Position numbers and translations under genes: made by a program. The notes beneath the pieces are model-generated. The model did not search any database and was not told where the DNA came from. It saw only the letters and a program-made list of their open reading frames with translations. From an uncultured Elioraea sp. (GTDB lineage: Bacteria; Pseudomonadota; Alphaproteobacteria; Acetobacterales; Acetobacteraceae), in NCBI GenBank assembly GCA_937995555.1, contig CALKJX010000060.1:1-15312 (forward strand): DNA of 15,312 nucleotides. The letters run 5' to 3'. Positions 1-7,394 of the stretch are shown here, piece by piece; positions within the stretch are counted from its first letter, which is position 1, and each line of letters opens with the position of its first letter.

Positions 1-93
1 TGGCGGAGGGGATGGGATTCGAACCCACGATACGAGTTATCCCCGTATAACGGTTTAGCAAACCGCCGCCTTCAGCCACTCGGCCACCCCTCC
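1..93 (-). tRNA. tRNA-Ser (anticodon GCU), CCA encoded
   Basis: Read on the minus strand this is a complete class II tRNA. The acceptor arm starts GGAGGGG (93 down to 87) and pairs with CCCCTCC, followed by discriminator G (4) and a templated CCA (3-1). The D-arm begins TGGCCGAGTGG, typical of bacterial tRNA-Ser. The anticodon GCT is at 59-57, flanked by TTT and AAA. A long variable arm is visible, and the T-loop GTTCGAATC is intact. It decodes AGC and AGU serine codons. It lies downstream of and on the same strand as the GST gene, 74 bases beyond its stop, and the gap shows nothing else recognisable. Confidence 0.97.
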
Positions 94-167
94 GCCGTGA
101 GTGGCACGCTCACGGCGTATGCGACCCCGGCTTCTAGAGACCCCCCTGCCACCCGTCAACAAAACCC

Positions 168-812
168 TCAGGCCGCCTCCGCCCGGCGCATCGGCACCGC
201 GAAGCCGCGCTGCACGCCCGGGCGTGCCATCATCCGTTCGTACCAGGCCTTCACGTTGGGATAGTCGACGAGATCGACCCGATGCCTCTCGTGCCGCCAA
301 GCCCAACCCAGGATCGCGAAATCGGCGATCGAGGGCTCGCCCTCGGTCGCCACGAAATCCCGACCCGCCAGCCGACGGTCCAGCACGCCGTAGAGCCGAT
401 GCGTCTCCTTCTGGTAGCGCTCCAGCGGATGGCGCCGGGCCGCCTCGTCCTGCACCTGCAGATAGGCGTGCACTTGGCCCGGCATCGGGCCGAATCCCCC
501 CATCTGCCACATCAGCCACTCCCAGACCGGGATGCGGCCGGCGAGGTCGCGCGGCATGAACCGGCCCGTCTTCTCGGCGAGATAGAGCAGGATCGCGCCA
601 CTCTCGAACACGCTGACCGGCTTGCCCCCGGGCCCGTCGGGATCGACGATCGCCGGAATGCGGTTGTTCGGGCTGATCTTCAGGAAGGCCGGCGCGTGCT
701 GTTCGCCCTTGGTGATGTCGATGATGTGCACGCGATAGGGCAGGCCCATCTCCTCGAGCGCCACGCCGATCTTGCGGCCGTTGGGGGTGTCGAACGTGTA
801 GAGGTCGATCAT
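168..812 (-). CDS. yfcG: YfcG-like Nu-class glutathione S-transferase / disulfide-bond oxidoreductase
   Basis: This 214-residue protein has the two-domain cytosolic GST layout: an N-terminal thioredoxin fold (about 1-85) and a C-terminal all-helical domain (about 90-205). It closely resembles E. coli YfcG. The start MIDLYTFDTPNGRKI keeps Thr9 and Asn11, which in Nu-class enzymes replace the usual catalytic Tyr/Ser/Cys. SPNNRIPAIVD carries the cis-proline glutathione site, and FESGAILLYLAEKTG is the glutathione-contacting Glu-Ser segment. Family members reduce disulfides with glutathione and have peroxidase activity; the physiological substrate is unknown. The ATG at 812 fits the YfcG N-terminus exactly; a GGAGAG lies about 10 bases upstream. 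It follows otsA by 69 bases on the same strand and may be read from the trehalose operon, which would fit a stress role (inference). Confidence 0.92.
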   Translation of the reverse strand: MIDLYTFDTPNGRKIGVALEEMGLPYRVHIIDITKGEQHAPAFLKISPNNRIPAIVDPDGPGGKPVSVFESGAILLYLAEKTGRFMPRDLAGRIPVWEWLMWQMGGFGPMPGQVHAYLQVQDEAARRHPLERYQKETHRLYGVLDRRLAGRDFVATEGEPSIADFAILGWAWRHERHRVDLVDYPNVKAWYERMMARPGVQRGFAVPMRRAEAA

Positions 813-881
813 GGCCGAGATGCTCTCCGTGCGCGGGGTGGCGGGCCCCTGGGCAACCGTCTCCGGGCTGTCGAGGCGGGG

Positions 882-2243
882 TCAGCATGCGCGCGCAGGC
901 GCTCCGTCCTGGCCGGCCCCAGTCAGCGCGGCGAGGAAGCCCTCCGCCCACGCCGCCGCCGAGTTCCGCCGCAACACCGCGATGTCGCCGCTCCAGCGCG
1001 CCCGGCGCTCGGATGCGGGCATCACCAGCGCCGCGTTCAGCCCCTCGGCGATCTCGTCCGGATCGTGCGGATTGACCAGGATCGCGCCCTTCAGCTCGTC
1101 GGCCGCACCGGCGAAGCAGGACAGCACCAGCACGCCCGGGTCGGCCGGATCCTGCGCCGCGACGAACTCCTTCGCCACCAGGTTCATGCCGTCACGCATC
1201 GGCGTGACCAGGCCGACCCGCGCGATCCGATGGAAGCCTGCCAGCGTCGCGCGCGGCACCGCGCGCGTCATCCAGCGCACCGGCACCCAGTCGATGTCGC
1301 CGTGCTCGCCGTTGATCCGGCCGGCGAGCTCGTCGAGCTCGCGGCGGAGCGCGCGGTACTGCACCACGTCGCCGCGGCTCACGGGGGCGACCTGAAGCAG
1401 CGTCACCCGGCGGCGGTGTTCGGGGAAGCGGCGCAGCAGGGCGGCGAAGCCGCGCAGCCGCTGCGGCAGGCCCTTCGAGTAGTCGAGCCGGTCGACGCCC
1501 AGGATCAAGGCGCGTCCGTTCAGGCTGTCGGCGAGCCGACGCGCCTCCTGGCCGCGCACGGCCTTCTCGGCCTCGCGCGCGAACTCCTCGGCCTCGATGC
1601 TGATCGGGAACGGACGCACCGGCACATCGAACCCGGCGCCGCGCAGGGCGTCGCGAAGGTTCGAGGCATCGGCCGGGGTCTGCGTGCCGATCAGGTCGCA
1701 GGAGGCGAGCTCGCGCAGCAGGATGTTGCCCTGCGGCAGGGCCTGGAACAGCGCGAGCGGCGGGAAGGGCACGTGCAGGAAGAAGCCGATCCGCTGCTTC
1801 GCGCCGGCAGCCCGAAGGGCGGCAGCGAGCGGGAAATGGTGGAAATCGTGGATCCAGATCACGTCGTCAGGCCGCAGCAGCGGCATCAGCGCACGCGCGA
1901 AGGCCAGGTTCACCCGGCGATAGGCGTCCCACTCGTCGCGGCGGAACTCGGCCAGCCCCATGCGGTAGTGCAGCAGCGGCCACAGCATGCCGTTCGAGAA
2001 CCCGGTGTAGTAGAGGCGGTAGTCCTCGGCCGAGAGGTCGATCGTGGCGTAGGTCGTCTGCCCCACCGTGACGATCCCGGGCGCGCTGCCGGTCTCGGGC
2101 CCGGTCTGGCCGGACCAGCCGAACCAGAGCGCCTCGCGGGTCGCCAGCGCCTCCTTCAGCGCCACGGCCAGTCCGCCGGCCTGCGGGCGTTCACGCGGCC
2201 GCGGCACCGGCACGCGATTGGAAACGATCACCAGGCGCGCCAA
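882..2243 (-). CDS. otsA: Alpha,alpha-trehalose-phosphate synthase (UDP-forming), GT20
   Basis: This 453-residue glucosyltransferase makes trehalose 6-phosphate from UDP-glucose and glucose 6-phosphate, the first step of OtsA-OtsB synthesis. Visible GT20 landmarks are the N-terminal LVIVSNRVP (4-12) with a glycine loop (QAGG, 21-24), HDFH (132-135), HVPFPP (157-162), DRLDYSKG (251-258), which holds the conserved phosphate/UDP-contacting Arg and Lys, and RDGMNLVAKEF (350-360). Length matches the family. I chose TTG at 2243 because it yields MARLVIVSNR, matching the E. coli start, and because GGAGG lies 7 bases upstream. A GTG at 2231 is a less likely alternative. The start lies inside the end of the GH15 gene (16-base overlap), so translation is probably coupled. 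The reading frame is open upstream to 2798, but that part is antisense-like GC shadow, not OtsA. Confidence 0.95.
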   Translation of the reverse strand: MARLVIVSNRVPVPRPRERPQAGGLAVALKEALATREALWFGWSGQTGPETGSAPGIVTVGQTTYATIDLSAEDYRLYYTGFSNGMLWPLLHYRMGLAEFRRDEWDAYRRVNLAFARALMPLLRPDDVIWIHDFHHFPLAAALRAAGAKQRIGFFLHVPFPPLALFQALPQGNILLRELASCDLIGTQTPADASNLRDALRGAGFDVPVRPFPISIEAEEFAREAEKAVRGQEARRLADSLNGRALILGVDRLDYSKGLPQRLRGFAALLRRFPEHRRRVTLLQVAPVSRGDVVQYRALRRELDELAGRINGEHGDIDWVPVRWMTRAVPRATLAGFHRIARVGLVTPMRDGMNLVAKEFVAAQDPADPGVLVLSCFAGAADELKGAILVNPHDPDEIAEGLNAALVMPASERRARWSGDIAVLRRNSAAAWAEGFLAALTGAGQDGAPARAC

Positions 2244-4024
2244 AACCCTTCCTCCCACGTCCGCGACAGGCGCATGGCCGACAGGATCAGCCCCACCTGC
2301 GAATAGGTCTGCGGATAGTTGCCCCAGAGCTGGCCCGTGCGCGGGTCGACATCCTCCGAGAACAGCCCGACATGATTGCGCAAGGCGAGAATGCGCTCGA
2401 ACAGCGACCGCGCCTCGTCGATCCGCCCGATCGCATGCAGCGCGTCCACCAGCCAGAAGCTGCACACCAGGAAGGCGGTGTCGGGCACGCCGAAATCGTC
2501 CGGCGCGTTGTAGCGCAGCAGCAGCCCGTCGCGCGCAAGATGCGTCCGGATCGCCTCGACAGTGGCGACGAAACGCCGGTCGGTTGGCGCGATGATGCCG
2601 ATCTCCGGCATCAGCAGCAGGGCCGCATCCAGCCCCTCGCCGTCCAGGCTCTCGACGAAGGCGCGCTCGCGCTCGCTCCAGGCCCGGCGCAGGATCTCCT
2701 CGCGGATCGGGCCGGCGCGCGCAGCAAGCCGCCCGGCCTGCGCGTCGCGGCCCAGCCGTGCGGCGACGCGCGCCATCCGGTCCACCGCCGCCCAGCACAT
2801 CGCCGCCGAGAAGCTGTGCACCCGGCTGCGGCCGCGATACTCCCAGATCCCCGCATCGGGCGTCAGCGCCGCGTCGGCCGCGGCGGTGGCGAGCGGTTCG
2901 AGCTGATGGAACAGCGCCGCGTCGCCCGGCCTGGGCAGGCGCTCGTCGAAGAACATCTGCACCGCGGCCAGGATCACGCTGCCCCAGGCATCGTTCTGCT
3001 GCTGATCGACCGCGGCATTGCCGATCCGCACCGGCTTGTGGCCCAGGAAGCCGGCGAGCGCCCCCGCCTCCTCCTCCAGCATCGGCCCGTCGGGCACGAT
3101 CGGATAGACCGGACGCAGCGGCACGCCCGCTTCGCCGAGCACCGCCCCGGTCAGGTAGGAGATGAACTTCTCCATCGAGCGCGTCGCCCCGAGCCGGTTG
3201 AGCGCCTGCACGGTGAAGAAGGCGTCGCGCAGCCAGCAGAACCGGTAGTCCCAGTTGCGCGCCGTGCCGGGCGCCTCGGGGATCGAGGTGGTCAGCGCGG
3301 CGACGATCGCGCCGGTGTCGTCATGCGCGCACAGCTTCAGCGCGATCGCGGCGCGGATCACCGCGTCCTGCCACTCGAACGGAACGTTGAGGAAGCGTAC
3401 CCATTCGTGCCAGTAATGGGTGGTCTGCTCCTCGAACTCGCGCGCGAGCGTGCCGGGCGCCTCGGTGATGCTCTCGTCGGGACCGATCATGAGCGCAAGC
3501 GGGCGCTCGAGCGCGAAGGCCGTCTCGTGCGCGATGAATCCCACCGGCGCGTCGGTGGTGACGCGCATGTCCTCCGCCGGCCCGCGATACGAGATGTGGT
3601 TCGAGCCGGTGCGGATGCCCGGCGCCTCCGTGCCCCAGCCGAAGCGCGGACGGATGCGCACGCGGATGCGCGGCCGGCCGCTGAGCGGCAGCACGCGGCG
3701 GACCAGCATGGGCGGGCGGAACATCCGCCCGAAGCGCAGGAAGCGCGGCACCGTGTCCGTCACCAGCAGACGGTTGCCGTCCGCATCGGCGAGTTCCGTC
3801 TCGACCACGGCGGTGTTGCGCCGGTAGCGCTGCACGCTTGCCGTCCGGCGCAAGAGCTCGATCTCGGCGAACCCGTATTCGGGGTTCTGCCCGTCCAGCA
3901 GCGCGCAGAACACCGGATCGCCGTCGAGCCGCGGCCAGCAGAGCCACGAGACACGGGCATTCGGGTCGATCAGCGCGGCGACCGTGCCGTTGCCCGCGAC
4001 CGCGAGATCAAGCGGCTGCGGCAT
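2228..4024 (-). CDS. Glycoside hydrolase family 15 (glucoamylase/trehalase-like)
   Basis: This 598-residue protein is a full-length bacterial GH15 enzyme. It has an N-terminal beta-sandwich domain (start LDLAVAGNGTVAALID, to about 215), then an (alpha/alpha)6 catalytic barrel. Recognisable catalytic-domain motifs are RNWDYRFCWLRD (256-267), GIWEYRGRSR (392-401, with Glu395 as candidate general acid) and LFSEDVDPRTGQLWGNYPQ (554-572, with Glu557 as candidate base). The two Glu roles are inferred from the family. GH15 members hydrolyse alpha-glucosidic bonds of maltooligosaccharides, and the mycobacterial type acts as trehalase, so the substrate here could be trehalose or an alpha-glucan. There is no signal peptide, so it is cytoplasmic. 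The ATG at 4024 has GAGG 6 bases upstream and overlaps the otsB end by 17 bases. Its stop overlaps the otsA start by 16 bases, placing it in the middle of a three-gene trehalose operon. Confidence 0.9.
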   Translation of the reverse strand: MPQPLDLAVAGNGTVAALIDPNARVSWLCWPRLDGDPVFCALLDGQNPEYGFAEIELLRRTASVQRYRRNTAVVETELADADGNRLLVTDTVPRFLRFGRMFRPPMLVRRVLPLSGRPRIRVRIRPRFGWGTEAPGIRTGSNHISYRGPAEDMRVTTDAPVGFIAHETAFALERPLALMIGPDESITEAPGTLAREFEEQTTHYWHEWVRFLNVPFEWQDAVIRAAIALKLCAHDDTGAIVAALTTSIPEAPGTARNWDYRFCWLRDAFFTVQALNRLGATRSMEKFISYLTGAVLGEAGVPLRPVYPIVPDGPMLEEEAGALAGFLGHKPVRIGNAAVDQQQNDAWGSVILAAVQMFFDERLPRPGDAALFHQLEPLATAAADAALTPDAGIWEYRGRSRVHSFSAAMCWAAVDRMARVAARLGRDAQAGRLAARAGPIREEILRRAWSERERAFVESLDGEGLDAALLLMPEIGIIAPTDRRFVATVEAIRTHLARDGLLLRYNAPDDFGVPDTAFLVCSFWLVDALHAIGRIDEARSLFERILALRNHVGLFSEDVDPRTGQLWGNYPQTYSQVGLILSAMRLSRTWEEGFWRAW

Positions 4025-4751
4025 CGTCCGCCTCGTCGAGCAGTTGCGCGAGCCAGGCGCGCACGCCGGCGGGGTCGCCGAAGGAGTCGTCGACGCGCAG
4101 CCCGATGCCGCCGAGCGCCTCGGCCGCCGCGATCGCGGCCTCGTCGGTGACGTCGTCGCCGATGAACACCGGCATGCGGTCCTGGAACGGCGCGCGCGCC
4201 ATCAGCGCCGCGACCGCCGTGCCCTTGTCCGCCGCGCGCGGCTTCACCTCCCAGGCCATGTGCGCCGGCAGCAGCAGGAAACGCCCGTCTTCGGCGATCA
4301 GTTCGCGCAGCGCCGCCTCGAAGCGCGGCATCGCCGCCGGCGCCTGGCGCGCGTGCAGCGAGAAGCCGTGCGGCTTGGCCTCGTAAAGCGCGCCCGGAAC
4401 GGACGCGGCCAGTGCCGCCGCCGCCGCACGCCATGCCTCGGGAACCGAGGGCACATCGGCCTCCTCGGCCGGCCCGTCCGCCGCCACGCGCAGGACCACG
4501 CCGTGTTCGCACGCCGCCGGCAGGCGGGCCGGCGCGAGGAAGGCATCGAGGGTGGCGAGCGGCCGGCCCGACACGATCGCGAGCGCGCCGCCGAGACGAT
4601 CGTGCAGCGTGCGGAGCATTCCGGACAGCGCCGGATCGACCCGCACCGCGTCGGGCGTCGGCGCGATCTCGACCAGGGTGCCATCGAAGTCGAGAAACAG
4701 GGCGCCGCGGCGCAGGACTTCGCCCGGCCGAGGAGGTGTTCGCGGAGTCAC
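4008..4751 (-). CDS. otsB: Trehalose-6-phosphate phosphatase (HAD-IIB)
   Basis: This 247-residue phosphatase removes the phosphate from trehalose 6-phosphate. All four HAD motifs are visible. Motif I is LFLDFDGTL (18-26), with Asp21 nucleophile and Asp23 acid/base. Motif II is the Ser of AIVSGRP (Ser61). Motif III is a Lys in ADKGTAV (Lys176). Motif IV is GDDVTDE (198-204), which coordinates magnesium. The cap region holds CEHG and KPHGFSLHAR, usual in OtsB. The start is GTG at 4751: an in-frame TAA lies three codons upstream and there is no good Shine-Dalgarno sequence. It is the first gene of the otsB-GH15-otsA operon and lies 107 bases beyond mbfA. Confidence 0.94.
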   Translation of the reverse strand: MTPRTPPRPGEVLRRGALFLDFDGTLVEIAPTPDAVRVDPALSGMLRTLHDRLGGALAIVSGRPLATLDAFLAPARLPAACEHGVVLRVAADGPAEEADVPSVPEAWRAAAAALAASVPGALYEAKPHGFSLHARQAPAAMPRFEAALRELIAEDGRFLLLPAHMAWEVKPRAADKGTAVAALMARAPFQDRMPVFIGDDVTDEAAIAAAEALGGIGLRVDDSFGDPAGVRAWLAQLLDEADDAAAA

Positions 4752-4759
4752 GAGCCGTT

Positions 4760-4785
4760 AATGGCAGAAAGGTGGCAGCGGTTCC
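4760..4785 (-). promoter_or_regulatory. Possible EcfG-type (general stress) promoter for otsB
   Basis: On the minus strand a GGAAC box (4785-4781) is followed by 17 bases and CATT (4763-4760). The alphaproteobacterial general-stress sigma factor EcfG recognises GGAAC-N16/17-CGTT, so there is one mismatch in the -10 element. The -10 ends 8 bases before the otsB GTG, so a transcript would begin almost at the start codon. That would agree with the lack of a Shine-Dalgarno sequence there. Trehalose synthesis genes are known EcfG targets in several Alphaproteobacteria. This is a motif match by eye only. Confidence 0.35.
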
Positions 4786-4791
4786 CCCCTT

Positions 4792-4807
4792 CTCACACGA
4801 TCGTGAG
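4792..4807. repeat. Small inverted repeat between mbfA and otsB
   Basis: CTCAC and GTGAG form a perfect 5-bp inverted repeat around ACGATC, just upstream of the possible otsB promoter and 51 bases beyond the mbfA stop. The inner ACGATCGT is itself palindromic. It could be a regulator site for the trehalose operon or a weak hairpin after mbfA. No T-tract follows on the minus strand, so a classic terminator is unlikely. Confidence 0.3.
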
Positions 4808-4858
4808 CACCTGGGAGGGCATGCGCCACCCCTCACGCCGCGCGTGCCGGGCTGGCGG

Positions 4859-5848
4859 TCAGGATCCGCCGATCAGGACGCCGGCGGCCAGCACCAGCGA
4901 GCCGCCGAGCACCACCTGGAAGGTCGCGCGCAGCCAGGGCGTCTCCATGTAGCGGTTCTGGATCCAGGCGATCGCCCAGAGCTCGACGAACACGATCGCG
5001 AGCGCGAGCGCGGTCGCGGTCCAGAAGTCCGGGATGAGATACGGCAGGGCGTGGCCCAGCCCGCCGATCGTCGTCATGACGCCCGAGGCGAGGCCGCGCT
5101 TCCACGGCGCGCCGCGCCCCGAGAGCTTGCCGTCGTCGTGCGCGGCCTCGGTGAAGCCCATCGAGATGCCGGCGCCGACCGAGGCCGAGAGCCCGATCAG
5201 GAAGGTGGTCCAGGTGTCCTGGGTGGCGAAGGCGGTGGCGAAGATCGGCGCGAGCGTCGAGACCGAGCCGTCCATCAGTCCGGCGAGACCCGGCTGTACC
5301 CAGGTCAACACGAACTGGCGCCGCTGGGCGAAGTCCTCGCGCGCGCGTGCCTCGCCGCCGAGATGCGTCTCGACGAGGTGGTCGGCCTTGGCCTCGTGGC
5401 CAGCCTCGACGGCCGCAAGGTCGCCGAGCAGCCTGCGCGTCTCGGCATCCTGGGTGCGGGCGGCGGCGGCGACGTAGAATTCATGCGCCTCGCGCTCCAT
5501 CGAGGCCGCTTCCTCGCGGATGCGATCGAGACCGAGGCTCTCGACCAGCCAGACCGGGCGGCGGGCGTAGAAATCGGCGACGTGCTCGCGCCGGATCGGC
5601 ACGATCAGGTCGCCGAACCGCTTCTGGTAGAGCTCGATCAGGCGGCGGCGATGGGTGTTCTCCTCCTCCGCCATGGCGTCGAACACCGCGGCGCTGGCGG
5701 GGTAGTTGGCGCGCAGCCTGGCGGCGTAGGTGGCGTAGATGCGTCCATCCTCCTCCTCCGCGCCGATGGCGAGGGCGAGGATCTCCTTTTCCGACAACGA
5801 ATCGAAGCGCCGCCTTCCGCCGAAGGCGAATCCGAGTCTCGACAGCAT
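4859..5848 (-). CDS. mbfA: Membrane-bound ferritin-like iron exporter MbfA (rubrerythrin-like plus VIT domain)
   Basis: This 329-residue fusion has an N-terminal ferritin-like (erythrin) four-helix domain, about 15-165, with di-iron ligand candidates Glu32, Glu63 and His66 (ExxH), Glu120, and Glu148 with His151 (second ExxH). The C-terminal part (about 185-327) is a vacuolar-iron-transporter-like membrane domain with GLAGLMDGSVSTL (187-199) and about five hydrophobic segments. MbfA of Agrobacterium and Bradyrhizobium exports iron across the inner membrane and protects against iron and peroxide stress; length and architecture match. I chose ATG at 5848, giving MLSRLGFAFG with GAGAGG just upstream. 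An ATG at 5926 would add 26 unconserved residues. It sits 94 bases after gatB on the same strand. Known homologues are controlled by Irr; I saw no clear AT-rich ICE box in the 94-base gap. Confidence 0.92.
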   Translation of the reverse strand: MLSRLGFAFGGRRRFDSLSEKEILALAIGAEEEDGRIYATYAARLRANYPASAAVFDAMAEEENTHRRRLIELYQKRFGDLIVPIRREHVADFYARRPVWLVESLGLDRIREEAASMEREAHEFYVAAAARTQDAETRRLLGDLAAVEAGHEAKADHLVETHLGGEARAREDFAQRRQFVLTWVQPGLAGLMDGSVSTLAPIFATAFATQDTWTTFLIGLSASVGAGISMGFTEAAHDDGKLSGRGAPWKRGLASGVMTTIGGLGHALPYLIPDFWTATALALAIVFVELWAIAWIQNRYMETPWLRATFQVVLGGSLVLAAGVLIGGS

Positions 5849-5942
5849 CGTCCTCTCGCTCCTGGGACGGCCCTGCGCGGCCGCGCCGGCCCTCCTCAAG
5901 AAAGGCAGCGCCGAGGCATCGCGCAAGGGCGCGGCGGGAGGG

Positions 5943-7394
5943 TCAGGACAGCGCGCGCTTCAGCGCCTCGTTGACCAGCGCCGGGTTCCCCTTCCCCGCC
6001 ATCGCCTTCATCACCTGGCCGACGAAGAAGCCGAACAGCTTGTCCTTGCCCGACCTGTACTCCGCGACCTTGTCGGCGTTGGCGGCAAGCACCCGGGCGA
6101 CCGCTTCGTCGATCGCGCCGGTGTCCTTCACCTGGCGCAGCCCCTTCGCCTCGACGATCGCGGCCGGATCGGCGCCGGTGTCCACCATCTCCTCGAACAC
6201 CTGCTTGGCGATGCGGCCGGAGATCGTGTCGTCGGCGATCAGGTCGAGCAGCCTGCCGAGCGACGCGGCCGGCACGGGCGAGTCGGCGATGCCGCGGCCG
6301 GTGCGGTTCAGCGCCGCGAACAGATCCCCCATCACCCAGTTGGCCGCCTGCTTGGGATCGCGCCCCTTGGCGACGGACTCGTAGTAGTCGGCCGTCGCCT
6401 GCTCGGCCACCAGCACGCGCGCATCATAGGCCGAGAGGCCGTAATCGCGCTGGAACCGCGCCGCCTTGGCGTCCGGCAGCTCGGGCAGACCCGCCTTCAG
6501 TTCCGCCACCCAGGCCGGGTCGAGCTCCAGCGGCAGCAGGTCCGGGTCGGGGAAGTAGCGGTAGTCGTGCGCGTGCTCCTTCGAGCGCATCGGGCGCGTG
6601 AGGCCGCGGTTCGGGTCGAACAGCCGCGTCTCCTGCTGCACCTCGCCACCCGACTCCCACACCTCGATCTGCCGCCGCGCCTCGGCCTCGATCGCCTGCA
6701 TGACGAAGCGGATCGAGTTGACGTTCTTCACCTCGCAGCGCGTGCGGTACATCTCGCCCGGGCGGCGCACCGAGACGTTCACGTCGGCGCGGAGGGAGCC
6801 CTCCTCCATGTTGCCGTCGCAGGTGCCGAGATAGCGCAGGATCTGGCGCAGCTTGGCGATGTAGGCCCCCGCCTCCTCGGGCGAGCGGATGTCGGGTTCG
6901 GAGACGATCTCCATCAGCGCCACCCCGGCGCGGTTCAGGTCGATGAAGGACTTCGTCGGGTGCTGGTCGTGCAGCGACTTGCCCGCGTCCTGCTCCAGAT
7001 GCAGCCGCGTGATGCCGATGGTGCGCGTGCTGCCGTCGGCGAGGTCGATCACGATCTCGCCCTTGCCGACGATCGGGTGCTGGTACTGCGAGATCTGATA
7101 GCCGGCCGGCAGGTCGGCGTAGAAGTAGTTCTTGCGGTCGAAGCGCGACCAGAGGTTGATCTCGGCATTCAGCCCCAGGCCCGTGCGGATCGCCTGGGCG
7201 ACGCATTCGCGGTTGATCACCGGCAGCATGCCCGGGAAGGCGGCATCGACGAAGCTCACCTGCGTGTTGGGGGCGGCGCCGAAGGCGGTCGCGGCGCCCG
7301 AGAAGAGCTTCGCCTTCGAGACCACCTGGGCATGGACCTCCAGCCCGCAGACGATCTCCCAGGGGCCGGTGCGGCCTTCGAGCGTGTAGGTCAT
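5943..7394 (-). CDS. gatB: Asp-tRNA(Asn)/Glu-tRNA(Gln) amidotransferase subunit B
   Basis: This 483-residue GatB is the kinase and tRNA-binding subunit of GatCAB. It phosphorylates the side chain of misacylated Glu-tRNA(Gln) or Asp-tRNA(Asn) and transfers ammonia to it. Visible landmarks are GLEVHAQV (17-24) and DRKNYFYADLPAGYQISQ (86-103) of the active-site cradle, the helical middle domain, and the C-terminal YqeY-like tail with a MAGKGNPALVN motif. The ATG at 7394 overlaps the gatA stop as ATGA (7394-7391), so the two are translationally coupled. The length is normal, and the protein is soluble and cytoplasmic. It ends 94 bases before the mbfA start. Confidence 0.98.
   Translation of the reverse strand: MTYTLEGRTGPWEIVCGLEVHAQVVSKAKLFSGAATAFGAAPNTQVSFVDAAFPGMLPVINRECVAQAIRTGLGLNAEINLWSRFDRKNYFYADLPAGYQISQYQHPIVGKGEIVIDLADGSTRTIGITRLHLEQDAGKSLHDQHPTKSFIDLNRAGVALMEIVSEPDIRSPEEAGAYIAKLRQILRYLGTCDGNMEEGSLRADVNVSVRRPGEMYRTRCEVKNVNSIRFVMQAIEAEARRQIEVWESGGEVQQETRLFDPNRGLTRPMRSKEHAHDYRYFPDPDLLPLELDPAWVAELKAGLPELPDAKAARFQRDYGLSAYDARVLVAEQATADYYESVAKGRDPKQAANWVMGDLFAALNRTGRGIADSPVPAASLGRLLDLIADDTISGRIAKQVFEEMVDTGADPAAIVEAKGLRQVKDTGAIDEAVARVLAANADKVAEYRSGKDKLFGFFVGQVMKAMAGKGNPALVNEALKRALS

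Noticed and set aside
1..93. tRNA-Ser as an integration site for a mobile island
   Set aside because: No integrase and no repeat of the tRNA 3' end seen elsewhere in the window; neighbours are ordinary genes.
282..2306. 674-codon open frame on the plus strand opposite the GST and otsA genes
   Set aside because: It is a third-position GC shadow: Arg/His/Ala-rich translation, no recognisable domain, and two well-conserved genes lie on the other strand.
5849..5926. 26-residue N-terminal extension of MbfA from ATG 5926
   Set aside because: Residues are not family-like, and ATG 5848 has a good ribosome site and matches the usual start.
2372..5974. Long plus-strand open frames (2372-4150, 3984-4952, 4412-5974) opposite GH15, otsB and mbfA
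   Set aside because: Low-complexity Arg/Ala/Pro/His translations with no domain; they mirror conserved minus-strand genes.
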